From: Paludibacteraceae bacterium
GTDB lineage: Bacteria; Bacteroidota; Bacteroidia; Bacteroidales; Paludibacteraceae
NCBI GenBank assembly: GCA_017527495.1
Contig: JAFXPY010000033.1
Location: 62,001-126,000 of the forward strand
Direction: 5' to 3'
DNA length: 64,000 nt
The number at the start of each line of letters is the position of its first letter. The stretch's first letter is position 1. A program made the position numbers and the translations under genes. Under the pieces are notes generated by a model that did no database searches, was not told the origin of the DNA, and was given only the letters and a program-made list of their open reading frames with translations. Positions 17,600 through 26,430 of the stretch are shown here, piece by piece.

Positions 17600-17631
17600 T
17601 TTGTTTTAATCAAACATTTGTTGTAATTTTG
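17600..17631 (+). promoter_or_regulatory. promoter of the Big_2 repeat protein gene
   Basis: TTTG (17600-17603), a 20-nt spacer and TAATTTTG (17624-17631). The start codon is 53 nt downstream. Confidence 0.75.
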
Positions 17632-17684
17632 CAAGGTAGAATGTACTTTTTCAAAAAAACATAACAAACTAACTATTATAAATC

Positions 17685-20600
17685 ATGAAAAAAACAATTA
17701 TTCTTTTCTTAGCCTCGATTCTTGCAATAGGCGCCTACGCAGCCGGTTCAGAATCTATGGCTAACATCAAAAAACAAACTTATGAATATTCCGATGTGAC
17801 CAACTACATCGGCGATAATGGTATGGCATGGAAAGCAGTTGGTGCAGCGGATTCAAAAGTAGGCGATTACAGGGTGCTGACACTCAGCTCGTCAGTAAGC
17901 GGCAATGGCCTTTCCGGCAATCTGACAACCACTCAAACCGCAGAAGGCGTAGGTTATGTAACTTTCTATGTTAAAGGTGTAACAGCAGGAACAGGCTTCG
18001 GTACTCGTTCGTTTCGTGTTACTGCAGGAAGCAAATCAGTAGTTGCCACCGTGGATGTCCCAAGCACAACAGGCTCTCACCTTTGCACTGCAAAAGTAGA
18101 TGCCACCAATGCTTCAACACTTGCAATTACAATGCTTTCAAGCGTAAGCGGCGAGACGGCCACATTCGGTATTTATAACATTGAATGGACGTCATACAAC
18201 GGCAAGACAGATAGTCCGACTTTCTCTACTGACGCGCAGTATGTTGCCAATAATGGAGATACGACCTACTACACAGAAAGTAATATAGTTGTCAATCTTG
18301 CTTCAACATCTGATGGTGCCACATTCTATTACACCACTAATGGTTCTACCCCGACAACATCATCGACAAAAGGTGCTGCAGTTACTCTTGGCGAGGGCAC
18401 TCACACAGTAAAAGCTATTGCATGGACGTCAGCTCTTGGAGAGAGCGAAGTTGCCACAAAGACGATAGTTGTAAAGAAAGGTAAATTAGTTACTTACGAC
18501 GCATCAAATACTGATGCTGATGGTGACTATCAAATCAATAATTCAAGAACATACACTACACTATCAGGAAAACCTTTTTACCAGTTAGGAACTTCAAAAT
18601 ACATAGTCACCGATGCTGTGGTTAGTCCGGCAGGGTTGAGTTGCTACGCAAGAAACACTAATAGTCGAACACTTACTGCTGCTTATCAGACCGGTACATA
18701 CCAAGTTACCAAAGACTCAACCACATGGATGGCATCAAGTGATTGGACAGACATGTACACCACAGCAACAACAGATTTTGTTTCCGGCGAAATGACTCGT
18801 ATAGAGTTGCCGGTAGCTACTGCGGCTCAAAATCAGACGGTTCGCCTGCGCTTGATGTCTTCTGGAAATTCGGTATATGTTGATGACATTATCACTATAG
18901 GTGCTGATGTTGAACAAGTTGCAATGCCTACATTCTCACATGCCGGAGGCAAAGTGGCGCAAGGCACAATAGTGACAGTAACGCCACCGGCAGGTGCTAC
19001 ACTGCACTACGCAATCGACCGCGGTCCGGAACTGACAACGACATCAGCACTAACAAAGAAAATAGAAGGCTCGACGGTTATCAAAGCGTATGCTACACAA
19101 ACAGGCAAAGCTAATAGCTGGACTTATCGTGCAATATATGAATTAGAGGGCTCCGACATTCCTGACCCTATTCATCCGACAAGTGTTACGCTCTCTCAAA
19201 CGACTCTCAACCTTGAACAAGGTCAGACAGCCACACTGACAGCAACTGTATTACCGGCAGACGCTGACGACAAATCAGTAACATGGAGTTCGTCGAACAG
19301 CAATGTGGCAAGTGTAAAAAATGGTGTTGTAACAGCAGAGAATGAGGGCACTGCCACAATCACAGTAACCACTGTTGATGGTGGAAAGACAGCAACATGC
19401 AAAGTAACAGTAACCGTACCTGTTGTTGAGCCTATTCATCCGACAAGCGTAACTCTTTCAAAAACAAGTCTGACACTTGAAGAAGGTGCAATAGCCAACT
19501 TGACAGCAACGGTATTACCTGCCAATGCAGATGATAAATCGGTAACATGGAGTTCTTCGAACAATGCCGTTGCCACAGTAAGCAACAATGGTCAGGTAAA
19601 AGCCGTAAAAGCAGGCAATGCCACAATAACGGTAACCACTGTTGATGGTGGCCTGAAAGCCACATGTGCAGTTACGGTAACAGAACCTGTCATTGTTCCT
19701 GTTCATCCTACAAGCATCAGTTTGTCAGAGATGGCTCTTGAACTTAACGAGGGTGAGACGGCCACACTGACAGCAATCGTACTTCCGGAAAACGCTGATG
19801 ACAAATCAGTCGTTTGGAGCAGTTCGAACACCGCTGTTGCCACTGTGAGCGAAGGTGTTGTTAGGGCTCTTGCCGAGGGTCAGGCAATGATCACTGCCAC
19901 AACTGTTGATGGCAAACTTACAGCTACATGCCCCGTAACAGTCAAGAAAGTAGTTGTAGAGCCTGTTCATCCTGAAAGTGTGATGCTTTCTGCTGATAGT
20001 CTGAAATTGACAGAAGGTCAATCTGCCACACTGACAGCCACAGTATTGCCTGTCAATGCAGAGAATAAATCATTAACATGGAGCAGTTCGAACACTGCTG
20101 TTGCCACAGTGAATAATGGCGTTGTGAAAGCCGTAAAAGCCGGTTATGCTGTAATAACAGTAAAGACAGTAGATGGCGGACTGACGGCTAAATGTGAAGT
20201 TATAGTGAAAGAAGAAGCTGTCAATCCTATTCACCCGACAAGCGTAACTATTTCGCAGACATCATTGACTTTGAAAGTGGGTAAGGCAACAACGCTGACA
20301 GCAACAGTGCTACCTGCCGATGCCGACAATAAATCAGTAACATGGACATCGTCGAACACCGCCGTTGCCACAGTAACCAATCAGGGTACAATAAACGCCA
20401 TAAGTGTCGGAACAACCACAATCACAGTAACCACTGTTGATGGCGGACTGACAGCTACATGTGAGGTAACAGTAGAATCAGACGACGAACCTATCGGTGA
20501 AAAAGGAGAGAAAAACAATCCTTATACTATAGGCGAAGTGATTGCATTAGACAATCCCGGAACAGAAGCATGGGTAGCAGGTTATATCGTCGGCTCACCA

Positions 20601-21065
20601 AAGTCATCTGGGCAAAAGGCAGTGCTCAACGAAGAGGGAAGTGATGTGGCAACAGCTATTGCTCTCGCCGATTCAAAAGAAGAGACGGCAACATTTATTC
20701 CTGTTCAGTTGCCTTCAGGTGATATTCGCAACGAAGTGAATGTCGCTGATCATCCGGAAAATAAAGGCAAAAAGATTAAAGTGTATGGCAAGTTGGATAA
20801 ATACTTTGGCATACAAGGAGTAAAGAATGTAAGTGCTTACGAATGGGATATCAACACATGGATTGAATTTGTGGAAGAACCGGCAACGGACTTTGTAAGA
20901 GTTGAGGGTAGCACGATAGTGTTCTTGACCGACAAACTTGCAGAAGTTGCCGTTTACACCATTCAAGGTCAATTGGTAAGCCTTGCTGAAAACAATATTG
21001 TTTGCCCGCAAGGATTATATATCGTTCGTTGTGGCAACAAAGTTGCCAAAGTGCTGGTTAAATAG
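17685..21065 (+). CDS. T9SS-type surface protein with five Big_2 Ig-like repeats (1126 aa)
   Basis: A signal peptide (residues 1-20, SILAIGAYAAG) and an N-terminal beta-sandwich region (about 25-170). A chitobiase/hexosaminidase C-terminal-like Ig module follows (about 185-260, ATFYYTTNGSTPTTSSTKG), then a second carbohydrate-binding-like stretch (about 265-410) with another such module. Five tandem Big_2 (bacterial Ig-like group 2) repeats of about 85 residues each open with HPTSVTLS/HPESVMLS and contain KSVTWSSSN.AVATV. A DUF6359-like domain (about 945-1060, NNPYTIGEVIALDNPG...AWVAGYIVG) and a short T9SS-like sorting tail (VYTIQGQLV...PQGLYIVRCGNKVAKVLVK) complete it. It is probably displayed at the cell surface for adhesion or glycan binding. 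Confidence 0.88.
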   Translation: MKKTIILFLASILAIGAYAAGSESMANIKKQTYEYSDVTNYIGDNGMAWKAVGAADSKVGDYRVLTLSSSVSGNGLSGNLTTTQTAEGVGYVTFYVKGVTAGTGFGTRSFRVTAGSKSVVATVDVPSTTGSHLCTAKVDATNASTLAITMLSSVSGETATFGIYNIEWTSYNGKTDSPTFSTDAQYVANNGDTTYYTESNIVVNLASTSDGATFYYTTNGSTPTTSSTKGAAVTLGEGTHTVKAIAWTSALGESEVATKTIVVKKGKLVTYDASNTDADGDYQINNSRTYTTLSGKPFYQLGTSKYIVTDAVVSPAGLSCYARNTNSRTLTAAYQTGTYQVTKDSTTWMASSDWTDMYTTATTDFVSGEMTRIELPVATAAQNQTVRLRLMSSGNSVYVDDIITIGADVEQVAMPTFSHAGGKVAQGTIVTVTPPAGATLHYAIDRGPELTTTSALTKKIEGSTVIKAYATQTGKANSWTYRAIYELEGSDIPDPIHPTSVTLSQTTLNLEQGQTATLTATVLPADADDKSVTWSSSNSNVASVKNGVVTAENEGTATITVTTVDGGKTATCKVTVTVPVVEPIHPTSVTLSKTSLTLEEGAIANLTATVLPANADDKSVTWSSSNNAVATVSNNGQVKAVKAGNATITVTTVDGGLKATCAVTVTEPVIVPVHPTSISLSEMALELNEGETATLTAIVLPENADDKSVVWSSSNTAVATVSEGVVRALAEGQAMITATTVDGKLTATCPVTVKKVVVEPVHPESVMLSADSLKLTEGQSATLTATVLPVNAENKSLTWSSSNTAVATVNNGVVKAVKAGYAVITVKTVDGGLTAKCEVIVKEEAVNPIHPTSVTISQTSLTLKVGKATTLTATVLPADADNKSVTWTSSNTAVATVTNQGTINAISVGTTTITVTTVDGGLTATCEVTVESDDEPIGEKGEKNNPYTIGEVIALDNPGTEAWVAGYIVGSPKSSGQKAVLNEEGSDVATAIALADSKEETATFIPVQLPSGDIRNEVNVADHPENKGKKIKVYGKLDKYFGIQGVKNVSAYEWDINTWIEFVEEPATDFVRVEGSTIVFLTDKLAEVAVYTIQGQLVSLAENNIVCPQGLYIVRCGNKVAKVLVK
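19168..20480 (+). repeat. five in-gene tandem Big_2 repeats (about 260 bp each)
   Basis: Units begin near 19168, 19432, 19702, 19966 and 20227. They are alike at the DNA level (recurrent GTAACCACTGTTGATGG and TCGAACA), so copy number could change by slippage or recombination. Confidence 0.75.
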
Positions 21066-21105
21066 TATTTAAAGACCACATAAAAGCCCTTTAAGGGTGT
21101 GATTG

Positions 21106-21141
21106 CTCAGGCTCTGCTGCTGCAGAGCCTGAGTTTTTTTT
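21106..21141 (+). terminator. terminator of the Big_2 repeat protein gene
   Basis: CTCAGGCTCTGC-TGCT-GCAGAGCCTGAG followed by eight T residues; a textbook intrinsic terminator 40 nt after the stop. Confidence 0.95.
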
Positions 21142-21261
21142 GATGTGGAATGTCAAAAAATCGAAATAACGAAATCCCGAAATAACGAAACTCAAATCAT
21201 TGAATTTTAGTTAAAAAATCTTAACGAAAAATTGTACTATAAGTTGCTTAAAATTGAGTAC

Positions 21262-21312
21262 TTACGGCGTCTTTAGGGTGGCCCGCGAAAACGACCCTTT
21301 TTGCGGGCCACC
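21262..21312 (-). repeat. 51-bp inverted repeat, right copy
   Basis: Exact reverse complement of 15872-15922; see that entry. Confidence 0.85.
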
Positions 21313-21490
21313 GGAAATCGTCATTAATGCTCTGATTTACATCGTGTTATAATATTTATTTTTGTCGTGCTTTTGTTCGGCACTGAAAAAGAACAAATGT
21401 GGTCGTTGAAAGAGTGATATAAAGCAAACTTTACACAAAAGAGTGTCAGGCATAAAATATGTTAATTAATGACTTTTTCCAGCTGTTGCT

Positions 21491-21522
21491 ATTGACTTTT
21501 AAGAAAAAATAAGCTAATTTTG
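21491..21522 (+). promoter_or_regulatory. orphan promoter, no evident gene downstream
   Basis: ATTG (21491-21494), a 20-nt spacer and TAATTTTG (21515-21522). The predicted transcript from about 21529 runs through a hairpin-capable stretch ending in TGCTGGGCTTTTTT (about 21658-21671), which could be a small non-coding RNA with its terminator. The open frame here (21520-21777) would start inside the promoter and is not convincing. Confidence 0.45.
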
Positions 21523-21858
21523 CATTGTAATAACTCTACAGCAAGGTACAATTCCGAAATTATTGCAGAATTACTTATTTTTGTTGCAAAAGCCTATAAT
21601 ATCAGAATCAGAAAAGGGCAAAATTTAATATCCAAGTCTGACACAACAACACTTTGTGCTGGGCTTTTTTCGTTTAGTCAGATGTTTGCGACAATATCAT
21701 TTCTTACTGACAATCACACCGGTGCCGGTTGCAGCACTCAAAACCGAGCAACAATGATATTTGACATTATGGATTGAAAAAAACAGACTATAGGTGTAAT
21801 AGTTTGCTGATAAGGATGTTTGCTATCACGAAATTTTTCGCAAAGATAATTATTTTAA

Positions 21859-22159
21859 CTGAAGTTTCCCACTTGGTTAATATTGCAGGAATATATCTTT
21901 TTTCTTTATATTATAGATTATCGCGTAGCGATTTTCTTTTAATAGTGTAGCCGATTATATTTATCCATTGATTTCCCGTTAGGGAATTTCTATGTCGAAA
22001 AATGAATTTAAAAGATATTCCCTAACGGGAAATAACGCTGATTATCAATATCAATGCTATTAAAAGCTAACCCCTACAGGGTATAATCTCAATAAAAGTG
22101 ATACTGAACATTAGCGGGAAACTTTAGTTTCTTACTCGGAACAATGTGGGAAACTTTAG
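21859..22159 (+). mobile_element. MITE-like element, copy 2 (301 bp)
   Basis: Nearly identical to copy 1 in sequence and orientation, with the same terminal inverted repeats and internal palindromes. It is flanked on both sides by TTATTTTAA (21850-21858 and 22160-22168), a 9-bp target duplication, or 8 bp if the element begins one A earlier. Confidence 0.85.
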
Positions 22160-22630
22160 TTATTTTAATTTGAAACAGCCAAATTGTATGCTATTTTCAA
22201 TCCATAATGAATTAATATTGTTTGCCGAACCATTGAGCCCGCGGGGTCAATGGCCCAATCCCTTGCGGTGAGATCCTCCAAGGGACAAGTTTTGGTTTTC
22301 GGCTTAGCCTATCCTAACTATAGTGCCTCGCTCGGCACTTGATAAAGAGCAATCGTTCTTTGACATATTGTACATAAAATTAGTATGTTTCCAATCTGTC
22401 TGCTTCGGCTGATAACAACTGTAAACTGTTGATATCAGTATCAGAATTTACCTTTACAACACTTTTCGCTACGATAAGTTGCAGAAACGACCTCCTCCCA
22501 ATATCTTTTCAGCAATATCTCGCACTTAGAATCGCTCAAGCAAGAAATTATTTTCGCGTTTCAGCATTTCTGCGAGCTGAAAATGGTTGAAATAATAAAA
22601 TATAATTATGATTTCAACACTTTTCAGTGC
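22160..22630. other. intergenic region upstream of the first AAA ATPase gene
   Basis: No gene seen. It contains a palindrome around CCCGCGGG with ATTGA/TCAAT arms (near 22233-22252), a TTCTTTGACATATTG motif (22359-22373) seen in variants elsewhere in the window, and the first of three AACACTTTTC motifs (near 22459). Confidence 0.5.
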
Positions 22631-22635
22631 TGAGA

Positions 22636-22667
22636 TTTGTTCAAATCAAATATTTTATATACCTTTG
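22636..22667 (+). promoter_or_regulatory. promoter of the ATPase gene at 22712
   Basis: TTTG (22636-22639), a 20-nt spacer and TACCTTTG (22660-22667). AACACTTTTC motifs lie just upstream (near 22617) and just downstream (near 22670), with a third near 22459, suggesting an operator. Confidence 0.7.
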
Positions 22668-22711
22668 CAACACTTTTCAAGAAATGTATAAATCTTAAAT
22701 ATCAATAAATC

Positions 22712-24130
22712 ATGGCTGAACTTATGTTTGGGCGCGATGAGGAGTGCCGATTAATAAAACAGTACTTAAACAGCAATCATTCAGAATTTGTGGCTGTATA
22801 TGGTCGTAGGCGTGTTGGCAAAACGTTTTTGCTACGTCAGACCCTTGGTGATGATATCTGCTTCTATTTCACAGGGATGGACAATGTTACAATGACAGAG
22901 CAACTTCAAAACTTCAGCATAACTCTGCGCCGTTATTATCCTGCTGCTAAAGCGAGCGAAAATTGGTTGGAGGCATTTGACCAACTGCGTGACTATGTGG
23001 AAAGTAGTAAGCAAGAACAAAAAGTTATATTTATTGATGAGTTGCCGTGGTTAGACACTCTTCGTTCGGGATTCATTCCTGCTTTTGAGCATTTTTGGAA
23101 CTCATGGGCATCAGCTCGCTCAGATATCAAACTGTTTGTATGCGGTAGTGCCACATCTTGGATGCTTGACAATATTATCAACAACCATGGCGGTTTATAT
23201 AATCGCACTACCCATCAAATGTACTTGGAACCTTTCTCACTTGGCAAATGTAAAGAGTATTTCGATGCATACCATTTCGGGTATTCTCAGAAAGAAGTAG
23301 CTGATTTTTATATGATTTTCGGTGGTATTCCTTATTATATGTCGTTGATGAATAGAGAGCAAAGTGTTGTGCAAAATGTTGACCGACTGATTTTTTCTCC
23401 AAGAGGCGAGTTGTGTCAGGAAAAGGATATTCTTTTTCGTTCGCTTTTCCGCCATTCCGAGGATTATGTTGCAATTATTGATGCACTTTCCGAAAAGAAA
23501 AAAGGCTTAACTCGTGCAGGAATACTTGATGCTACAGGTCTGACCAACAACACACTTTTCGGAAAACGATTGCTGGAATTGGAGAAATGCGAATTTATGC
23601 GAAAGTACACCGATTATTCTAATCGCCAACGTAATGTTCTATATCAACTCACCGATCCATTGTGTCATTTTTGGAATTCTGTGGTTAGTAAGAATCAACA
23701 GCAAGATTCAGCATTTTGGTCACATATTCAAAATACACCCATGTTCAATACTTGGTCGGGGTTAGCATTTGAGATGCTGTGTCTGAATCATGTGCCGCAA
23801 ATCAAACAAGCACTTGGCATTAGCGGAATACAGTCGAGTGTCTATTCGTGGCGGTCGCCTAAAGATGCTTCCCAGAAAGTGCAAATCGACTTGCTTATCG
23901 ATCGTGCCGACCGTTGTGTCAATCTCTGCGAGATGAAATACAGTCGCACTGAATACGAACTGACAAGTAAAGATAATGACCTTATCCAACGACGTATTGA
24001 CACGTTCCAACGTTATGCTGAGCCTCGCAAATCAATCCGCATGACAATGTTAACATCCTTTGGCGTGAAACGGAACTCCAACAGTTACATCGTCCAAAAC
24101 GAAGTGACACTTGCTGATTTGTTCAAGTAG
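22712..24130 (+). CDS. AAA ATPase with C-terminal nuclease-like domain (DUF234 type)
   Basis: A 472-aa ATPase of the family often labelled archaeal ATPase/DUF234. FGRDEECRLIKQYL is the usual opening, Walker A is VYGRRRVGKTFLLRQ (about 30-44), Walker B is KVIFIDELPWLDT (about 107-119), and sensor-1-like FVCGSATSWM follows. FGGIPYYM and a winged-helix region (GLTRAGILDATGLTNNTLFGKRLLELE) come next. The C-terminus has VQIDLLIDRADRCVNLCEMKYS, a D...E-x-K pattern typical of PD-(D/E)XK-like nuclease folds. The biological role is unknown; these genes are accessory and multiply represented in gut Bacteroidetes. It has its own promoter and terminator, so it is a single-gene unit. Confidence 0.88.
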   Translation: MAELMFGRDEECRLIKQYLNSNHSEFVAVYGRRRVGKTFLLRQTLGDDICFYFTGMDNVTMTEQLQNFSITLRRYYPAAKASENWLEAFDQLRDYVESSKQEQKVIFIDELPWLDTLRSGFIPAFEHFWNSWASARSDIKLFVCGSATSWMLDNIINNHGGLYNRTTHQMYLEPFSLGKCKEYFDAYHFGYSQKEVADFYMIFGGIPYYMSLMNREQSVVQNVDRLIFSPRGELCQEKDILFRSLFRHSEDYVAIIDALSEKKKGLTRAGILDATGLTNNTLFGKRLLELEKCEFMRKYTDYSNRQRNVLYQLTDPLCHFWNSVVSKNQQQDSAFWSHIQNTPMFNTWSGLAFEMLCLNHVPQIKQALGISGIQSSVYSWRSPKDASQKVQIDLLIDRADRCVNLCEMKYSRTEYELTSKDNDLIQRRIDTFQRYAEPRKSIRMTMLTSFGVKRNSNSYIVQNEVTLADLFK

Positions 24131-24241
24131 CATTACAGACTTGTCTGCGTAGTGGCATTCAGGGGCGGGCGGAATTGAGTCTGTGATGAATCAAGTTTTA
24201 ACCTGCCTCTGATATCGGCAACCACATCATGCTAATTTTAT

Positions 24242-24273
24242 GTACCTAATCGAAAAGTCGGTTAGGTACTTTT
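24242..24273 (+). terminator. terminator after the ATPase gene
   Basis: GTACCTAA (24242-24249) pairs with TTAGGTAC (24262-24269), followed by TTTT, about 110 nt after the stop. Confidence 0.65.
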
Positions 24274-24306
24274 ATGTACAATAATTTCAAAGAATGCTTT
24301 TAATAT

Positions 24307-24346
24307 CGGGTTTATGGTATTGGGTTACCATTGGCTCACAAAAAGA
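24307..24346 (+). repeat. intergenic repeat with ATGGTA/TACCAT hairpin, copy 1
   Basis: TTATGGTATTGGGTTACCAT then TGGCTCACAAAA. It recurs at 26008-26046 with one base difference. Each copy follows one of the two ATPase genes, and a looser relative precedes the giant gene (near 29430-29465). Confidence 0.6.
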
Positions 24347-24411
24347 TAGTGTCGATTGCAGCACTTAAAATAATGCAATACGATATTTGACATGTTGAAA
24401 TGACTGATAAA

Positions 24412-24560
24412 TCTTACACTTTTGTGCAGTTATTGACTATACAAAACTACACTTTTATGCACTTTATAAAATTATATTATGCATTTTTGTGCAGTTTGAA
24501 TATTTTTTTGTATCTTTGCAACCGAAAATAACGTAGGAAAATTACACATTTTTGCACTTT
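24412..24560 (+). promoter_or_regulatory. promoter with four iterated CACTTTTGTGCA-like motifs
   Basis: The promoter is TTTG (24486-24489), a 21-nt spacer and TATCTTTG (24511-24518). Four variants of CACTTTTGTGCA occur around it (near 24417, 24450, 24481 and 24546): two upstream, one on the -33 element and one in the leader. This arrangement suggests cooperative repressor binding, perhaps autoregulation by the ATPase or another factor. Confidence 0.6.
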
Positions 24561-24566
24561 TCGGCT

Positions 24567-25853
24567 ATGGAAGCAGATTATCTGAGTATCTTAAGCGACC
24601 AACGTGCTGAGCTCGAAAGCAAGCCTTGGTTAAGTTATATCACCCGCAAGGAGGAACAAGAAATCAATCTTAACAGCACACTTGCTCAGGTTGTTATCGG
24701 TGTTCGTCGCAGTGGCAAATCAACCCTTTGTGCCAAAGTCATGCTCCAAAGCGGACTGCCTTTCGGCTATATCAACTTTGACGATGACCGTCTCGGTAGT
24801 CTCACTCGCAAGGATTTTGACCCTCTGCTTAAGACCCTATACCGTCTTAACGGGGATTTTCGGCATCTTTTACTTGACGAAGTGCAGAATATTGACGGTT
24901 GGGAGTTGTTTGTCAACCGTATGCTTCGGCAGGGTATGCGTCTGATAATCACCGGTAGCAATGCCAACTTGCTTAGTGGCGAACTTGCCACACATCTTAC
25001 AGGGCGTTATCATGAAATCAGGCTCTTTCCTTTCTCTTTCAGTGAGTATTGCGACAGTCAGAAGGTTGACAAACACTCGCTGACGACCAAAGCTACGGCT
25101 TTGCGTGAAAGAGCATTAGACCAGTATCTGTTTTGTGGCGGCTTCCCCGAAATGCTTAATCTCAACGAGACGGAGAAGACCGATTATGTGCGCTCGCTTA
25201 TCCAAACTATAATTGAGAAAGACATCGCACGCCGCTATAAGATTCGCTATATTCAGACTTTGACAAATATTGCTAATCAAGTGATTGACGAGTTTACTCA
25301 AGAACAGTCGTATAATGGCATTCAAGATAAGCACAATCTGCAATCGGCTAATACAGCGAAGAAATATTTACAATATCTAAAGAACGCTTATTTAGTATGC
25401 GGAGTACCGCGTTTCTCGCTGAAAAGTATCGAACGGCGCAGTGTCAGCAAGTACTATACTATCGACAACGCCATGGTGGCAAGACGCGAAGGAGCGTTGC
25501 TCACAGAGAGTCTCGGACCGCGGCTTGAGAACCTCGTTGCCATCGAACTTATGCGACGCACTTCTGTCTTGCAGCAGGTCTATTACCTGCATAAGGTGCG
25601 AGAGTATGAAGTTGACTTCGTTGTGGTTGACGGTTCGCAAGTTAAGGAGTTGATACAGGTGACTTACGACTTCCGCGAGCCGCGTGCTAAACTCTACAAT
25701 CGCGAAGTTGGCAACCTGCTGAAAGCCTCTCAACTGCTGCATTGTGACAACCTTACGCTCGTTATGATGTACGGCGAAAAATGCGACATCATAAAGGATG
25801 GTAAGACCGTTCACTGCATCCCCGCTACCGAATGGTTTTTGAATAGTGATTAG
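24567..25853 (+). CDS. AAA_14 ATPase with DUF4143 C-terminal domain
   Basis: About 428 aa from the ATG at 24567; the upstream TTG frame start is rejected because an ATG stands five codons later. Walker A is VIGVRRSGKSTLC, Walker B is HLLLDEVQNIDGWELFVN, and the sensor motif is LIITGSNANLLSGELATHLTGR. RLFPFSFSEYC and FCGGFPEM are typical of the family. The C-terminal DUF4143 part contains KYYTIDNAMV, LENLVAIELMRR and EVDFVVVDGSQVKELIQVTYD, a nuclease-like D...Q core. The function is uncertain; this is one of the most common accessory ATPase families in Bacteroidetes. It is transcribed alone, between an elaborate operator region and a terminator. Confidence 0.9.
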   Translation: MEADYLSILSDQRAELESKPWLSYITRKEEQEINLNSTLAQVVIGVRRSGKSTLCAKVMLQSGLPFGYINFDDDRLGSLTRKDFDPLLKTLYRLNGDFRHLLLDEVQNIDGWELFVNRMLRQGMRLIITGSNANLLSGELATHLTGRYHEIRLFPFSFSEYCDSQKVDKHSLTTKATALRERALDQYLFCGGFPEMLNLNETEKTDYVRSLIQTIIEKDIARRYKIRYIQTLTNIANQVIDEFTQEQSYNGIQDKHNLQSANTAKKYLQYLKNAYLVCGVPRFSLKSIERRSVSKYYTIDNAMVARREGALLTESLGPRLENLVAIELMRRTSVLQQVYYLHKVREYEVDFVVVDGSQVKELIQVTYDFREPRAKLYNREVGNLLKASQLLHCDNLTLVMMYGEKCDIIKDGKTVHCIPATEWFLNSD

Positions 25854-25928
25854 GGTTGAGGGGCTTTTTGAAGGTATTTGCCTCAAGCCTGACCGCACTT
25901 TACAAACTTAGATTTCACATTTATCAGT

Positions 25929-25964
25929 CTGACATGATTCATTGAATCGTGTCAGTCTGTTTTT
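25929..25964 (+). terminator. terminator after the AAA_14/DUF4143 gene
   Basis: CTGACATGATTC pairs with GAATCGTGTCAG around ATT, followed by TCTGTTTTT. Confidence 0.8.
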
Positions 25965-26007
25965 ATACCATCAGTCATTTCAATATATCAAAGAACATTT
26001 TTATAAA

Positions 26008-26046
26008 AATATCGGGTTCATGGTATTGGGTTACCATTGGCTCACA
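26008..26046 (+). repeat. intergenic repeat with ATGGTA/TACCAT hairpin, copy 2
   Basis: Same element as 24307-24346, here preceded by a CAGTCATTTCAATATATCAA motif (25971-25990). The remaining sequence to 26430 is AT-rich with no recognisable gene and a weak inverted repeat ATATCCAAT/ATTGGATAT (near 26294 and 26334). Confidence 0.6.
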
Positions 26047-26430
26047 AAATATGACATAGAACATTAATAGGACATTGCACTTAATAGCAAAAAGCACATC
26101 GGTAATAGAAAAACAGCCGTTTCAAGCCATAATTTGAATAGACTATGAACAGGAACTGAATTTTAACTGAACAAGAAAAAAGCAAACATGTTTTTGATGA
26201 CTAAACCTGAAAAAGGTTGACTCGTTTACTGAGTTAGAATCTTAAGAATCGTAAACTTTTGACTTGTTTACTGAAAAGTATCATGCCGATTGAATATCCA
26301 ATATGTAAAATCATCTCTTTACACGATGAAGCCATTGGATATTGAGGTGTTAAGAGAGTTAAAATAAATAGGAGCATAAAATAATAACGATATAACCGTT
26401 GTACCCGACACGGATGAAGGGGAAAAGAAG

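Noticed and set aside
21520..21777. 85-codon open frame after the orphan promoter
   Set aside because: Starts at a TTG inside the -7 element, has no ribosome-binding context and no recognisable similarity.
22359..22380. TTCTTTGACATATTG, which often precedes rRNA genes in this phylum
   Set aside because: No 16S, 23S or tRNA sequence follows; it looks like a dispersed motif.
22712..24130. The two AAA ATPases as parts of one defence operon with the caspase-like cassette
   Set aside because: Each ATPase has its own promoter and terminator, and the cassette begins more than 570 bp after a strong terminator.
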